DNA of 64,000 nt from positions 558,001 through 622,000 of the forward strand of contig CAVOGX010000014.1 in the NCBI GenBank assembly GCA_963695505.1, given 5' to 3'. Below, in pieces: positions 35,049 to 45,205 of this stretch; the stretch's first letter is position 1; each line of letters starts with the position of its first letter. A program made the translations under genes and the position numbers. The stretch comes from JACSRF01 sp963695505. GTDB lineage: Bacteria > Chloroflexota > Anaerolineae > Promineifilales > Promineifilaceae. Below the pieces are notes generated by a model that worked only from the letters and a program-made list of their open reading frames with translations, did not search any database and had not been told where the DNA came from.

Positions 35049-36398
35049 CTGCTTGTTTCCCGTTCTTGCGCCGACATCCACATGCCGTGGCGCGGGCGCA
35101 GCGTTACCAGGGGGTCCACGATTACCGGGCGACCGGGAACCAGGTTCAGGCGATAGCGCTGGGCAATGGTGGCCATAATCAGCGGCGCTTCCAGCAGGGC
35201 AAAGCGGTCGCCAATGCACAGGCGCGGGCCGCCGCCAAAGGGAATGTAGGCAAAACGCGGCCGTTCCTTAACCGCTTCTGGCATAAAGCGGGCGGGGTCA
35301 AAGCCCAGGGGGTTGGGCCAAAATTCCGGGCGGCGGTGGGTGACGTACGGGCTGAGGATGAGGATGCTGCGGGCAGGTATGGTGTGGTCGCCAATGGCGT
35401 CGGCAGCCAGGGCGCGGCGGGTGATGAGCCAGGCCGGGGGATACAAACGCAATGTCTCGTCGAAGACCATGCGCGTATAGGTTAGCAGCTCCAGGTCGGC
35501 CACGGTGGGCAGGCGCTGCCCTAGAAAGCTATCCAGTTCCGCTTCCATTTTTTCCCGCACAGTAGGGTGCGTCGAGAGCAGGTACCAGGTCCAGGTCAGG
35601 GCGCTGGCCACGGTTTCGTGCCCGGCAATGAGCAGGGTCATCATCTCGTCGCGGATTTCGGCGTCAGTCAACCCCTGGCCCGTCTCTTCGTCGCGGGCCA
35701 GCAGCAGCAAGGAGAGCACATCGCCCAAATCTGCGCCGCTGGTGCGGCGGGTGGCAATGGTGTCGTAAATGATGGCCTCCAGCCGGCCCATGTGCGCTTT
35801 GAAATGGCGGTTGCGGCGGGTGGGCACGGCCAGTTGGCAGGGCAATGGGGGTCTGGGCGCGGTAGACGACGTATTCCAGCAGTCCCAGGGCGGCGTGGGT
35901 CATCTCCGGGGCATCGGCGCGCAGGTCGAGGTGGAAGAGGGTTTTGCCCACGATTTCCAGGGTCACCTGCATCATTTCAGCGTCGATATCTAGCGGTAGG
36001 CCAGACTGCACGGCCGTTTCCCAACGGTCAAGCATGGCGGCAGTAGCATTGACGATGGTGTCGCCAAACCCTTCCAGGCGGGTGCGGTGAAAGGCGGGCT
36101 GCATGAGGCGGCGGTGGGTGAGCCAGGAACGGCCGTCACTGGTCAGCAGCCCCTCCCCCGTAATTTGCGCCAGCGTATTGTACTGCACCGTATCCTTGCT
36201 GTAATTCTTGCTGTTGGTCTGCAGCACGTGCTGGATAATCTCCGGGTGACTGATATTGTAAACGTTGGCTATTTGCAGCGGATAGTGGATGAAACTACCG
36301 TGCTCCTGGGCACTTTGCAGCAAAAATGCCAGCGGATCGCGCATAATTTCCGGGATGCGCGTGGGGGAAAGCTGGACAACTTTCACGGGTGGAAACAT
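35045..36398 (-). CDS. Cytochrome P450, second copy (frameshifted)
   Basis: The N-terminal half (GLLTSDGRSWLTHRRLMQPAFHR) is in one frame to about 35845. The C-terminal half continues in another: LLIAGHETVASALTW (I-helix), ETLRLYPPAW (K-helix) and FIPFGGGPRLCIG-type haem loop, here YIPFGGGPRLCIG with the axial cysteine. The break falls at about 35840 in CCAACTGGCC. Joined, it gives about 450 residues, the usual P450 length. The two P450s in the window are clearly related and probably duplicated. The start at 36398 is the longest plausible one (MFPPVKVVQLSPTR). The substrate is unknown. Confidence 0.85.
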
Positions 36399-36417
36399 AA
36401 ATGGCTCCCAAACTTTA

Positions 36418-36472
36418 GACTAGAGATTGGGAATTTCGAACCGCCAATCTCTAATCTCCAATCTCCTAGCCA
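36418..36472. repeat. Spacer hairpin of AGAGATTGG words
   Basis: CTAGAGATTGGGA on the left opposes TCCAATCTCCTAG on the right, with the same word iterated between them. It overlaps the end of the dehydrogenase gene. Confidence 0.5.
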
Positions 36473-37979
36473 AAGGTGATTCCCTGGGCCAGCGGCAGGT
36501 CGCGCCCCCAGTTGATGGTGTTGGTCTGGCGGCGCATATACGCCTTCCAGGCGTCAGAGCCCGACTCGCGACCGCCGCCCGTCTCCTTTTCGCCGCCAAA
36601 AGCGCCGCCAATTTCCGCGCCGGAGGTGCCGATGTTGACGTTGGCAATGCCGCAGTCGGAACCGGCGGCGCTGAGGAACTGCTCAGCCGCGCGCACGCTG
36701 TCGGTGAAAATGGCGCTGGAAAGCCCTTGCGGTACGCCATTGTGCAAAGCAACGGCTTCCTCCAGAGTCTCGTATTCCAGCAGGTAAAGAATAGGGGCAA
36801 AGGTTTCGGTGCGCACAATGTCTGTTTGCGCGGGCATTTTGAGGATGGCCGGCTCCACGTAGTTGGGGCCAAGGTCCGGGCGGGCTTTGCCGCCGATGAG
36901 CAGTTCCCCGCCGTCAGCCTGGGCTTTGGCAATGGCCTGCATCATGCTGCTGACTGCCTTCTCATTGACCAGCGGCCCCATGAGCGTGCCCTCGGCCAGG
37001 GGGTTACCAATAGGCACCTGCTGGTACGCCTTTACCAGGCGTTCGGCCAGTTCTGCGGCTACAGCCTTGTGCAAAATGAGGCGGCGGGTGGAGGTGCAGC
37101 GCTGCCCGGCGGTGCCCACTGCGCCAAAGAGGATGGCGCGCGTGGCCAGGTCGAGGTCGGCCGTTTCGTCCACGATGATGGCGTTATTGCCGCCCAGTTC
37201 CAGCAGGGAGCGTCCCAGACGGCGGGCGACGGTCTCAGCGACGATACGCCCCACGGGAATGGAACCGGTAAAGGCGACGAGGGGTAAACGGCCGTCTTCG
37301 CTGACCAGCTTGCCAATATCCGGCCCACCCACAGCCAGGTTGAAGATGCCGCTGAGGCCATAGTCAGCCATGACCGATTGGCGATGTGTTGGGTGGCTAC
37401 GGCCGTTAACGGGGTCAGTTCCGACGGTTTCCAAATCATGGTATCCCCGGCCACGGCAGCGATGGCCGCATTCCACGACCAGACGGCCACGGGGAAGTTG
37501 AAGGTGGTGATAATGCCGATGGGGCCGAGGGGCAGCCACTGCTCGTACATGCGGTGAAACGGCCGTTCCGACTGCATGGTCAGTCCATAAAGCTGGCGGC
37601 TGAGGCCGACGGCAAAATCGCAGATGTCGATCATTTCTTGCACTTCGCCAATGCCCTCGGCGCGAATTTTGCCCATTTCCAGCGTCACCAGTTCGCCCAG
37701 CGGCTCGCGATACTCCCGCAGCGCATTGCCCAGGTCGCGAATAACCAGGCCACGCCGGGGAGCGGGCAGCTCCCGCCAGGTGACAAAAGCCGCTTGCGCC
37801 GCCCGCACCACCTGTTCGTAAGCCGCGGGCGTGGTGGCCATTACCTGGGCAATGGGTTTGCCGGTAGCGGGGTTGACGGAAACGATAGCTTTTCCACCCG
37901 TATCCAGCCAGCCGTCAGGGCCGGTGCAGGCGCCCAAATTGTGCGTTTGCAGGTTTAGTTTGTTTAAAATGGCTTTCAT
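36466..37979 (-). CDS. Aldehyde dehydrogenase, ALDH7-like (frameshifted)
   Basis: An NAD(P)-dependent aldehyde dehydrogenase of about 504 residues. The N-terminal frame from the ATG at 37979 has GKIRAEGIGEVQEMIDICDFAVGLSR (family 7 signature) and GIITTFNFPVAVWSWN. After a one-base break at about 37385 the rest continues with LLELGGNNAIIVDE (catalytic Glu) and GTAGQRCTSTRRL (catalytic Cys). The signature suits alpha-aminoadipic semialdehyde / piperideine-6-carboxylate dehydrogenases in lysine breakdown, but the substrate is not proven. Confidence 0.83.
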
Positions 37980-37989
37980 GGTTGTTTGC

Positions 37990-38070
37990 TCCAAAACGAG
38001 TTGGTTGGTTTGAAGGATGGTTTGATGGTTGGCTGGTTTGATGGGAATAAGCCAACAAATTAACCAGCTA
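37990..38070. repeat. Spacer hairpin of GGTTGGTTTGATG words
   Basis: GGTTGGTTTGAAGGATGGTT and further GGTTGGCTGGTTT words oppose AGCCAACAAATTAACCAGC and TATCCAACAAAC. This is the same word family as at 2860-2897 and 50086-50146. Confidence 0.6.
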
Positions 38071-38241
38071 TCCAACAAACTTCTTTTCTCCCTATTGTAA
38101 CAAGAATTAACCTGGCGGCGGTATTTAGGCATTTTGGGAAAGAAAGCGACAGGGGAATTGGTGCTTTTGACGTATTTACATTCGGGCAAATTGGACTATT
38201 ATTGAACGAAGTAGAATTTTGTTCGATTACCAACAATTGAA

Positions 38242-38281
38242 GCACAGAGGCGCAAAAAGCGAGATGCCTCTGTGTTTTTTT
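38242..38281 (+). terminator. Terminator-like hairpin in a long spacer
   Basis: ACAGAGGC pairs with GCCTCTGT around a 13-14-base loop, then seven or more T. No gene on the plus strand precedes it in this ~500-base spacer (37980-38495), so a short untranslated RNA upstream is possible; no convincing promoter was found. Confidence 0.6.
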
Positions 38282-38495
38282 GTGAGCGTCATGGGCAAGA
38301 TTAATGATTATTTTGCTGGAATTAGCGGGTGACATTCCCCCCCGCCTGCTGCGGAAAATCTGTAGCACCCCCCATCCCCTGCTAGCAATTGCATAGGATG
38401 TCGGATGCCAAACGGCCGTTTACGCTGGTTATTGCCGGCGTATTTGGGCTTGGGGGGTGGTTATGCGGCACCAAATTTGAAGGAGATTTTTGATC

Positions 38496-40406
38496 ATGAC
38501 AGTTAGTTACACAGGAATTAAACGGGCGCTATTGGGCACCCCTTTTCCCACCCGCCAAGAAATACACGAGCGCCTTGACAAAGTGCGCGGCCTGGCCATC
38601 TTTGCTTCGGACCCCATCAGCAGCAACGCTTATGCCACCGAAGCGATTATGAGCGTGCTGATTTTATTAGGCAGCAGCGCTCTGGGCCTGACCATGCCCA
38701 TTGCCCTGGGCATTATGGGGCTGGTGCTGCTGGTGGTGTTCAGCTACATCCAAACCATCCTGCATTATCCGGACGGCGGCGGCGCGTACACGGTAGCAAA
38801 AGACAACCTGGGCACGATGCCCTCTTTGTTAGCCGCGGCGGCACTGCTGTTAGACTACATTCTCACGGTGTCCGTGTCGATTTCGGCCGGCATCCGGGCC
38901 ATTACTTCGGCTTTCCCTGCGATGTATGATTACCGGGTACTGTTGGCATTAACGGCCGTTGTGCTGCTCACCTGGATTAACCTGCGCGGCGTCCGCGAAA
39001 GCGGCACCATCTTTGCTCTGCCCACCTATGCCTTTGTGGGCGGCGTTTTGGTCACCGTCGGCTATGGGCTGGTGCGCTACTTCGGCCTATTTGGTATACC
39101 CGCCTTGACGCCGGTTGTGCATGACGTCACTCCTGCCTCACCGGTGACCGATTTCCTCTTTATCTGGCTGGTGCTGCGCGCCTTTGCCGCCGGCTGCACC
39201 GCCCTTACCGGCATCGAAGCCATTAGCAATGGTGTGCAGGCCTTCAAGCCGCCCGAAGCCAAAAATGCGGCGAAAACCATGGTGGCTATGGGTCTCATTG
39301 CCATGTCTCTTTTCGTGGGCATCACCTTCCTGGCCACACACCTCAATTTGCTGCCTTCGGAAGAAGAAAGCATTCTCTCCCAAATGACGCGGCAGGTTGC
39401 AGGCACGGGCTTTATGTACTACTGGGTGCAGTTTTTCACCATGATGATTTTGATATTGGCGGCCAATACGGGATATCAGGACTTCCCGCGCCTCAGCTCT
39501 TTCGTAGCGAAAGATGGGTTTATGCCGCGCTGGCTGCAGCACCGCGGCGACCGTTTGGTGTACAGCTACGGAATTGTTGCCCTGGCTGTCGTCGCCTCTT
39601 TGTTAATTGTCATTTTCCAGGCGGATGAAATTGCCATGCTGCCCCTGTATGCCTTGGGGGTTATGCTCAGTTTCACATTGTCGCAGTCAGGCATGGTGAA
39701 GCTTATGGGCAAGGTGGGCCAGCTCAAGCCTGGGGAAACGGCACACACTGGCATAACGACAATTCATTTTGAACGGACCTGGTGGGCGAAACGGCTTTTG
39801 AATGGGCTGGGGGCGGTAGTAACGGCCGTTGTCCTTATCGTTCTCATCGTTACCAAATTCACCGAAGGGGCCTGGGTTATTGTCCTAGCAATTCCCCTGC
39901 TCGTTTATAATTTCCGCGCGGTAAAAAAGCATTACGCGTATGTGGCCGATTCCCTCAGCACCCGCGACCTAAAGCTGCCACAAGTGACTCGACCAGTTGC
40001 CGACGTGCTCATAATCCCCGTCGCCGACATTCATCGCGGCACCCTTTACGCCTTACAGTTTGCCAAAGCCTTCTCTCAAGACGTCCGCGCCGTATGCGTA
40101 GTCACCTCCCCCGATGAACACGAGCGCATTCAGCGCCGCTGGAACCGTTTTCCGGAAATTACTGACGATGTGCAATTAGTCTGTATTGATTATGAGTATC
40201 GCGACATTCTCAGCCCTTTGGTGGAGTACATCGAAAAAGTCAACGACAAAGAATTCCCCGATCAGGTAATCACCGTCGTCATTCCCGAATTTGTGCCCGA
40301 ATCCTTTACCGGGAACTTGCTGCACAACCAGACAGCCAACTTCTTACGCATTCGGCTGCGCAATTTGCAGGATGTGGTCGTCATCGACGTACCCTACCAC
40401 CTCTAA
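38496..40406 (+). CDS. KimA-like APC-superfamily transporter (probable K+ importer)
   Basis: About 636 residues and 12 predicted membrane helices plus a soluble C-terminal domain. It follows Bacillus KimA closely along its length: GLAIFASDPISSNAYATEAIM, YPDGGGAYTVAKDNLG, LLDYILTVSVSISAGIRAITSAFPA, ALTGIEAISNGVQAF, LILAANTGYQDFPRLSSF. The C-terminal USP-like domain ends LLHNQTANFLRIRLR and VPYHL. KimA is a proton-coupled high-affinity K+ importer. The ATG at 38496 with GAAGGAG upstream is used instead of a TTG six bases earlier. No ydaO-type c-di-AMP riboswitch was seen. The intron begins 13 bases after its stop. Confidence 0.87.
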   Translation: MTVSYTGIKRALLGTPFPTRQEIHERLDKVRGLAIFASDPISSNAYATEAIMSVLILLGSSALGLTMPIALGIMGLVLLVVFSYIQTILHYPDGGGAYTVAKDNLGTMPSLLAAAALLLDYILTVSVSISAGIRAITSAFPAMYDYRVLLALTAVVLLTWINLRGVRESGTIFALPTYAFVGGVLVTVGYGLVRYFGLFGIPALTPVVHDVTPASPVTDFLFIWLVLRAFAAGCTALTGIEAISNGVQAFKPPEAKNAAKTMVAMGLIAMSLFVGITFLATHLNLLPSEEESILSQMTRQVAGTGFMYYWVQFFTMMILILAANTGYQDFPRLSSFVAKDGFMPRWLQHRGDRLVYSYGIVALAVVASLLIVIFQADEIAMLPLYALGVMLSFTLSQSGMVKLMGKVGQLKPGETAHTGITTIHFERTWWAKRLLNGLGAVVTAVVLIVLIVTKFTEGAWVIVLAIPLLVYNFRAVKKHYAYVADSLSTRDLKLPQVTRPVADVLIIPVADIHRGTLYALQFAKAFSQDVRAVCVVTSPDEHERIQRRWNRFPEITDDVQLVCIDYEYRDILSPLVEYIEKVNDKEFPDQVITVVIPEFVPESFTGNLLHNQTANFLRIRLRNLQDVVVIDVPYHL

Positions 40407-40418
40407 CGATAACCCCTG

Positions 40419-42325
40419 ATCGGGATAGGGGGGATTTTAGCCCCCCTCCCACACCACCGGACATGCGGGTCCGCATCCGGCGGTTCGGTCAAGTATGACG
40501 AAGCTCGTACTGTTCCAGAAAACTTACCAAGCCGACTTTCCGCCAGTAGGCATTACTCAATGCCTGATGCACTGGCGGTGTCTTGGACATCCGCCACGTT
40601 CCTAAACTTCCCCCACCTGCACGAATCGCCCAATACTCGGACACCCCTCGTGCTTTCAGGTTCTTGTATCGGTTTCGCGGCGTTTTCCACTGTTTCCACG
40701 TCATTTGTCTCATGCGTCGTCGTAGCCATTCGTCCAGATGTCCCATATGCCCTTTGGCATCTGCCAGGGCATAGTAGTTCACCCAACCGATGACACTGCG
40801 TCGCAAACTGTCACGGATTTCTTCCCATGACCGTCCTTGACTGCGGCGGGTTTGTTTCTTCACTTTGCGTTTCAGGCGTTTTAAGCTGTGGCGGGCGATG
40901 CGGATGCCGACCCCGCCTGCTCTTCAATAGAAGCTGAAGCCCAGAAATTGTCGCCTTACGGCTAAATCTACTGCGCTTTTCTCCTCATTGACTTGCAGTC
41001 GGAGTTTCTTCTCGATGTAGCGGCTCATACTCGCCATCACTCTTTCCGCTGCTCGCCGACTACCGACATAGATGTTGCAATCGTCTGCGTAGCGCACAAA
41101 GCGATGCCCTCGTTTCTCCAACTCCCGGTCTAACTCATCCAGAACAATATTGGAAAGTAATGGTGACAGTGGCCCACCCTGCGGTGTCCCTTCTTCTGTT
41201 TCCATCACAACCCCATTTACCATTACCCCTGCTTTCAGGTATTCGTTCACCAGCCATAAGACGCGCTTGTCAGCTATATCTGCTTTCATGCGGGCCATCA
41301 GCCGGTCATGATTTACCGTGTCGAAGAATTTCGCCAAGTCTATGTCTACTACCCACGTGTTTCCCGCTTCGATGTTCTCCCGTGCTGCTTTTACCGCGTC
41401 ATGGGCGCTTCGTCCTGGTCTAAACCCGTAGCTGTGTTCACTGAATCTTGGTTCGTATTCCTGGCTGAGTATCTGGTGCATTGCCTGTTGGATTAACCGG
41501 TCTTGTACTGTTGGTATCCCTATCAGTCTCACCCCGCCGTTTGGCTTTGGTATTTCTACCCGCCGCACCGGGCTTGGTTGATAGGTTCCTGCTTTTAGCT
41601 TCGCTCGAATGCCTTCCCAGTGCGCTTTCAGGTGTTCTGGCATGGCCTCTACGGTCATACCGTCTACCCCAGGCGCTCCTTTGTTGGCTTGTACTCGTGC
41701 CAAGGCGTTGAACAGGTTGCTGCGGCTAAATATCTGTTCCCACAACCCTACTGCTTCGTGTTGAACCATTTCTTGCTCCATTTGCTCCGACTCCCACTTG
41801 CACCTGCGGCGCTTCCTTCCGGCCTTCTGCCTTCTCTCTACGTTCGCCCTGGTTTCTTTCCACCCAGGTGTCGGCTGCTGTGGGTATCCTGCGCCTTTCT
41901 GTTCAACTTCTTGTCCGTTCTGCCCTTCGCCCTGTAGATAGCTTTCACTATCCGCCCTGGGTGGTCGTTGTCTCTCGCTCCGCGAGCGAACCCACCGACT
42001 ACTACGGCTTCTGCTGACTTCTGCCCCTTGTGGCGCAGACCTCCCCGGATAAGGTACGGTTTCTTTCCCCTGACCCTCGCCGCGTTTACATGAGACTACT
42101 CTGACCCCCCTTTTTTTTTCTTTTTTTGGACTTCACTGTCTTTGGCCAGCTTATCCGGTATCCCATGCCTCTCTACGCGGTTCTTGTTCATCGAGTCCAG
42201 GTTTTGCGCTCCGGCTTCCTTCCCACGTTCGCTCGCGCTCGCGCAGTTGCCTTCGGCTAGTGGTTCGTCGGGTCAACGCCCACAGGAGACTTTCACTCCC
42301 TAGTTACCGCCCATGCCGGGCGTAC
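40419..42325 (-). mobile_element. Group II intron (probably class C) downstream of a terminator
   Basis: About 1,907 bases on the minus strand. The 5' end reads GTACGCCCGGCATGGGCG with the typical early GAGTGAAAGTCTCC. Domain IV holds the maturase gene. Domain V (around 40445-40485) reads GAACCGCCGGATGCGGA... CATGTCCGGTGGTGTGG, and domain VI pairs GGGGGG with CCCCCC. The intron ends in CCCGAT. The upstream exon is the terminator hairpin at 42334-42362 followed by a T-tract, the target type known for class C introns. Ends are placed by pattern and could be off by a few bases. Confidence 0.8.
40489..41781 (-). pseudogene. ltrA: Group II intron reverse transcriptase/maturase with in-frame UGA
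   Basis: About 430 codons in one frame, interrupted by a single TGA at 40924-40926. The RT domain has GAPGVDGMTVEAMPEHL, HSYGFRPGRSAHDAV, VVDIDLAKFFDTVNHD, GTPQGGPLSPLLSNI and the catalytic YADD in RFVRYADDCNIYVG, ending in QFLGFSFY before the TGA. The same frame continues RAGGVGIRIARHSLKRLKRK into the maturase domain (GWVNYYALADAKG, LDEWLRRRMRQMTWKQW). There is no endonuclease domain, as usual for class C. Since no frame change occurs, one base substitution would restore it. Confidence 0.85.
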
Positions 42326-42333
42326 CAAAAAAA

Positions 42334-42362
42334 CAGGCCGGACTAATTCCGGCCTGTTTTTT
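42334..42362. terminator. Bidirectional terminator, 5' exon of the intron
   Basis: CAGGCCGGA and TCCGGCCTG pair around a five-base loop, with A-tract and T-tract on the two sides. It ends the minus-strand transporter gene and originally probably ended the convergent KimA-like gene as well. Confidence 0.85.
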
Positions 42363-42385
42363 AGGGCTGCTAAACCATGACGCGA

Positions 42386-44842
42386 TCAGTCGTTTGGCTT
42401 ATCAGCACCCTTTTCTTCAGTTTTACGCTCCATGCTTTCTGGATCCGTAGGGATTTTCACCATCATCTGCCGTTTGCCGTCAGCCACCGAAATTACCGTC
42501 TGGACATCTATATCTTTTGGCAAAAGCCCAAAGTCCTGCAAAGTCCAAATGGTCGTAATCCGATCGCTCAAATTCGGCCACTGATCCTTGGCCCATAAAT
42601 ACCGGCGGCGGCTAAACTGCCAGATGGGCTCCGGCATATACTGCGACTTAAACGCACGATACTCTTGCCAGATTTCCTCATGAGCCGTCAATGGGAACAA
42701 TATATCCAGCATGGCCTTTTGCACTACCGCCGCATCACGGCCATGTTCTTCCGCCACCCAATTGACGTGGTAATTGTTGATAAACATGAAGATCCCAAAG
42801 TGGGAATAATCCTCTACCCGGCGCAAAATTTGTTGCTTTTGATCGTACGCTTTCTGATATGTGTCCTCTAAATCCAGGTTGGGTTCTTCAATTCGTTCGT
42901 GATGCTCCTCGTGCGGCGTATTGAACAGCGACGGATCGATATTATACAGGTAGCAAACGAGCGTTTTAATGCGATCGGGGCCTACGTTAAATTTTGCAAA
43001 ACCCCCTTCCTCAATAAGGTCTTCCACCGCATGCGCAATACCGCGCTGCCGCGCCTGATCATGCGCCCGCCGCACACCCATGTCATAATCCGGCTTTTGC
43101 GTGCCCTCGGCCATTTTTAGAGGTGCTACTTTGAGTGTCTGCGGCTTCAGGTTCCCATGAGCCACATAAAGCTGGAAGAGAGTAATAGCCGCCCCAGCAA
43201 GCAAAATTGCCGCCAGCGCGTCTGTTTTTTGCGTTATGAGCACGATCAACATGAAATAACTGGCAATCATGCCGCGCAGCCCGGCAAATCGCAGAGATTT
43301 TGCCTCTGGCGATCCGGGTTCAATGCCACGCTCGCGCATGGCGTCATCGCGCACAAAGAAAACGGTGGTGCTGGTAATCACAAATGCGCTGACAAACCCA
43401 AAGGCGTAATATGATTCCACCACCACCACCTCGCGGATGATGGGGATGAGAATGGCCGAAATGCCCCAGATGACGGCAATACCGTTGCGGTCGTCGCTGA
43501 AAAAGCTGGGCAGGCGTCCTAGACGGGCTGCATTAGCGGCAACGGCCGCACCGCCCACATAACCGCCACCCTGGGCTAACAGCAAAATGATCGATAGCAG
43601 CGTCCCGGCAATAAACAGAAAAGTGTCTCCAAAGGTGCCTTCGGTTGCTTGATTCAAGGATCGATTAAAGGCAATGTCATAAGCCAGGGCATCAACCAGC
43701 GCCTGACCGGTCAACCCCTCCAGTTCATCGCCCAGGCGATCCTCCTCATCACCTAGAAGCTCCTCCGCCGCTCGTTCAGCCGGCAAAGACTCGTACAGTC
43801 GCTCGGCCTCAATCATATCCGCATCGGTTACCACGATCTCCTCTGGAGAAAGGCCATTACCCAGAGTTTGGGCAGCAATAATTTCATATTCAATAAGCAA
43901 GGTGCTGTACCCTTCCGTAGCAGGGATTCGCCACTGTTGTGCCGCATAAAGCTGTACAACGCCTGTACCTATGAGGAAAACGGCCGCTAACGTCAGCGCC
44001 GTGTTAATGACCTTCCACTTGGGGCGGGCTGCATGCTTGCCGCTGGCCGGAATCACCTCATAACCCGAAAAGCCCAGCATGGCGCTGGACATAGAACGCA
44101 AAAATAGCTGGAAAAACACCACCACACCAATGGACTGTAAATCCTGCTGAGCACGCACAACATGCTCCACAACGCCATTGGCTTCCAGGCGGTTAACGAT
44201 GCCGTCCGTCAGGAAAGTCCATTCTGGATTTCCCATCGCCGTGGCTCCCACTATGCTCAAAGCCACTACGGTAAAGATGGTAAATGCACTACCCCCCATC
44301 AAAAATAAGGGCACTGCCCGCTTCGGGCCCATGGCCACTAAAACCACCATGATAAAAAACGCAAAAACCTCCGCCAGCAAAATGCGGTAAGAGGCTAATT
44401 CGGGTAAAACCAGCATCGTCACATCTGACGCTGAAATCGAGCTGATGATGATGGTTAAAATCGCGTCTAGGAAAAAAAGGCTGGTACCTACCCAGGAAAG
44501 CCAGCGCATTTTATCTGGCCCAATGGCTTCCACCAAAGGACCACTACCACCGGCGTTAGGCCGCAAGTATGAGCCAGCCTGATAAGCAGGCACAATGCCA
44601 AAAAACAGCAAAGCAGACAAAACGATAAATGCGGCAATGGCAATTTCATGGTAGCCATTGGCGCCGTGGATAGCCAGCAGGGTCTGGTAAGCAGCTACGC
44701 TAAAGGCGTCGGCAGCAATCTCAAAAATGAGCGCCAACACCCCCAGACCAGTACCGCCAAGAAGCAGCCCCTCAACCATCAATTTGGGTAATTTTCTTTT
44801 CGCTTCCTTGTTTTCTTCAGGATTGATATAACTTTTGAGCAT
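42386..44842 (-). CDS. Large APC-superfamily permease with extra cytoplasmic domains
   Basis: 818 residues. The N-terminal ~560 hold about 12 hydrophobic segments. A glycine motif typical of APC is present but diverged (LFLRSMSSAMLGFSGYEVIPASG; LAQGGGYVGGAAVAANAARLG). Between helices near residues 340-400 lies an unusual, very acidic insert (EAERLYESLPAERAAEELLGDEEDRLGDEL). The last ~240 residues are hydrophilic (RIKTLVCYLYNIDPSLF, HFGIFMFINNYHVNW) and match no domain known to me. The substrate is unknown. The gene is divergent from the APC-USP gene at 45206 and has no exact ACGGCCGT copy. Confidence 0.75.
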   Translation of the reverse strand: MLKSYINPEENKEAKRKLPKLMVEGLLLGGTGLGVLALIFEIAADAFSVAAYQTLLAIHGANGYHEIAIAAFIVLSALLFFGIVPAYQAGSYLRPNAGGSGPLVEAIGPDKMRWLSWVGTSLFFLDAILTIIISSISASDVTMLVLPELASYRILLAEVFAFFIMVVLVAMGPKRAVPLFLMGGSAFTIFTVVALSIVGATAMGNPEWTFLTDGIVNRLEANGVVEHVVRAQQDLQSIGVVVFFQLFLRSMSSAMLGFSGYEVIPASGKHAARPKWKVINTALTLAAVFLIGTGVVQLYAAQQWRIPATEGYSTLLIEYEIIAAQTLGNGLSPEEIVVTDADMIEAERLYESLPAERAAEELLGDEEDRLGDELEGLTGQALVDALAYDIAFNRSLNQATEGTFGDTFLFIAGTLLSIILLLAQGGGYVGGAAVAANAARLGRLPSFFSDDRNGIAVIWGISAILIPIIREVVVVESYYAFGFVSAFVITSTTVFFVRDDAMRERGIEPGSPEAKSLRFAGLRGMIASYFMLIVLITQKTDALAAILLAGAAITLFQLYVAHGNLKPQTLKVAPLKMAEGTQKPDYDMGVRRAHDQARQRGIAHAVEDLIEEGGFAKFNVGPDRIKTLVCYLYNIDPSLFNTPHEEHHERIEEPNLDLEDTYQKAYDQKQQILRRVEDYSHFGIFMFINNYHVNWVAEEHGRDAAVVQKAMLDILFPLTAHEEIWQEYRAFKSQYMPEPIWQFSRRRYLWAKDQWPNLSDRITTIWTLQDFGLLPKDIDVQTVISVADGKRQMMVKIPTDPESMERKTEEKGADKPND

Positions 44843-45205
44843 GGTTTACTCTCCGGGTGATAATTTCCGTTTTGGCAGCTTGCATCTATGAAACTTGCGT
44901 AGCTATGGGAATAGTGACCTCCCCCATCTCGTCTTTAGATGTTGACCAGAGGTTACACTGTCAAACCCGTTTCTTTAATTTTTTGGATTGCCTATTCAAA
45001 ACCTGTTTCATTCGTCTAATAAATGACAATTCCTTCGGGTTAATAGTTTATGAGAGGCATATGGCCATCATTATATTCAATGAGAATTCGCGCGCCAATT
45101 TTTACCCATCGGCAGCCACCGGGAAGCAGGTATAATCCAACAAAGAGAGCAGTTTAGAGAGTTCAGTGAATTTCAGTTTTCCCTGAGTTTTTCAGGAGGT
45201 TTTGA
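44843..45205. promoter_or_regulatory. Divergent promoter region between two transporter genes
   Basis: 363 bases without a coding frame. TATAAT at 45132-45137 is a good -10 box for the plus gene, about 70 bases before its start, and CAGGAGG precedes the ATG. Nothing else stands out except moderate AT-richness. Confidence 0.5.

Noticed and set aside
38060..38368. 102-codon minus-strand frame in the spacer before the KimA-like gene
   Set aside because: No family match, no ribosome site, and it overlaps a word-repeat hairpin and a terminator.
38100..38495. c-di-AMP (ydaO) riboswitch before the KimA-like gene
   Set aside because: No matching conserved core was found; only a terminator-like hairpin is present.
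40924..40926. UGA in the maturase as selenocysteine
   Set aside because: No SECIS-like hairpin is evident and the site is not a redox position; nonsense mutation or read error is simpler.
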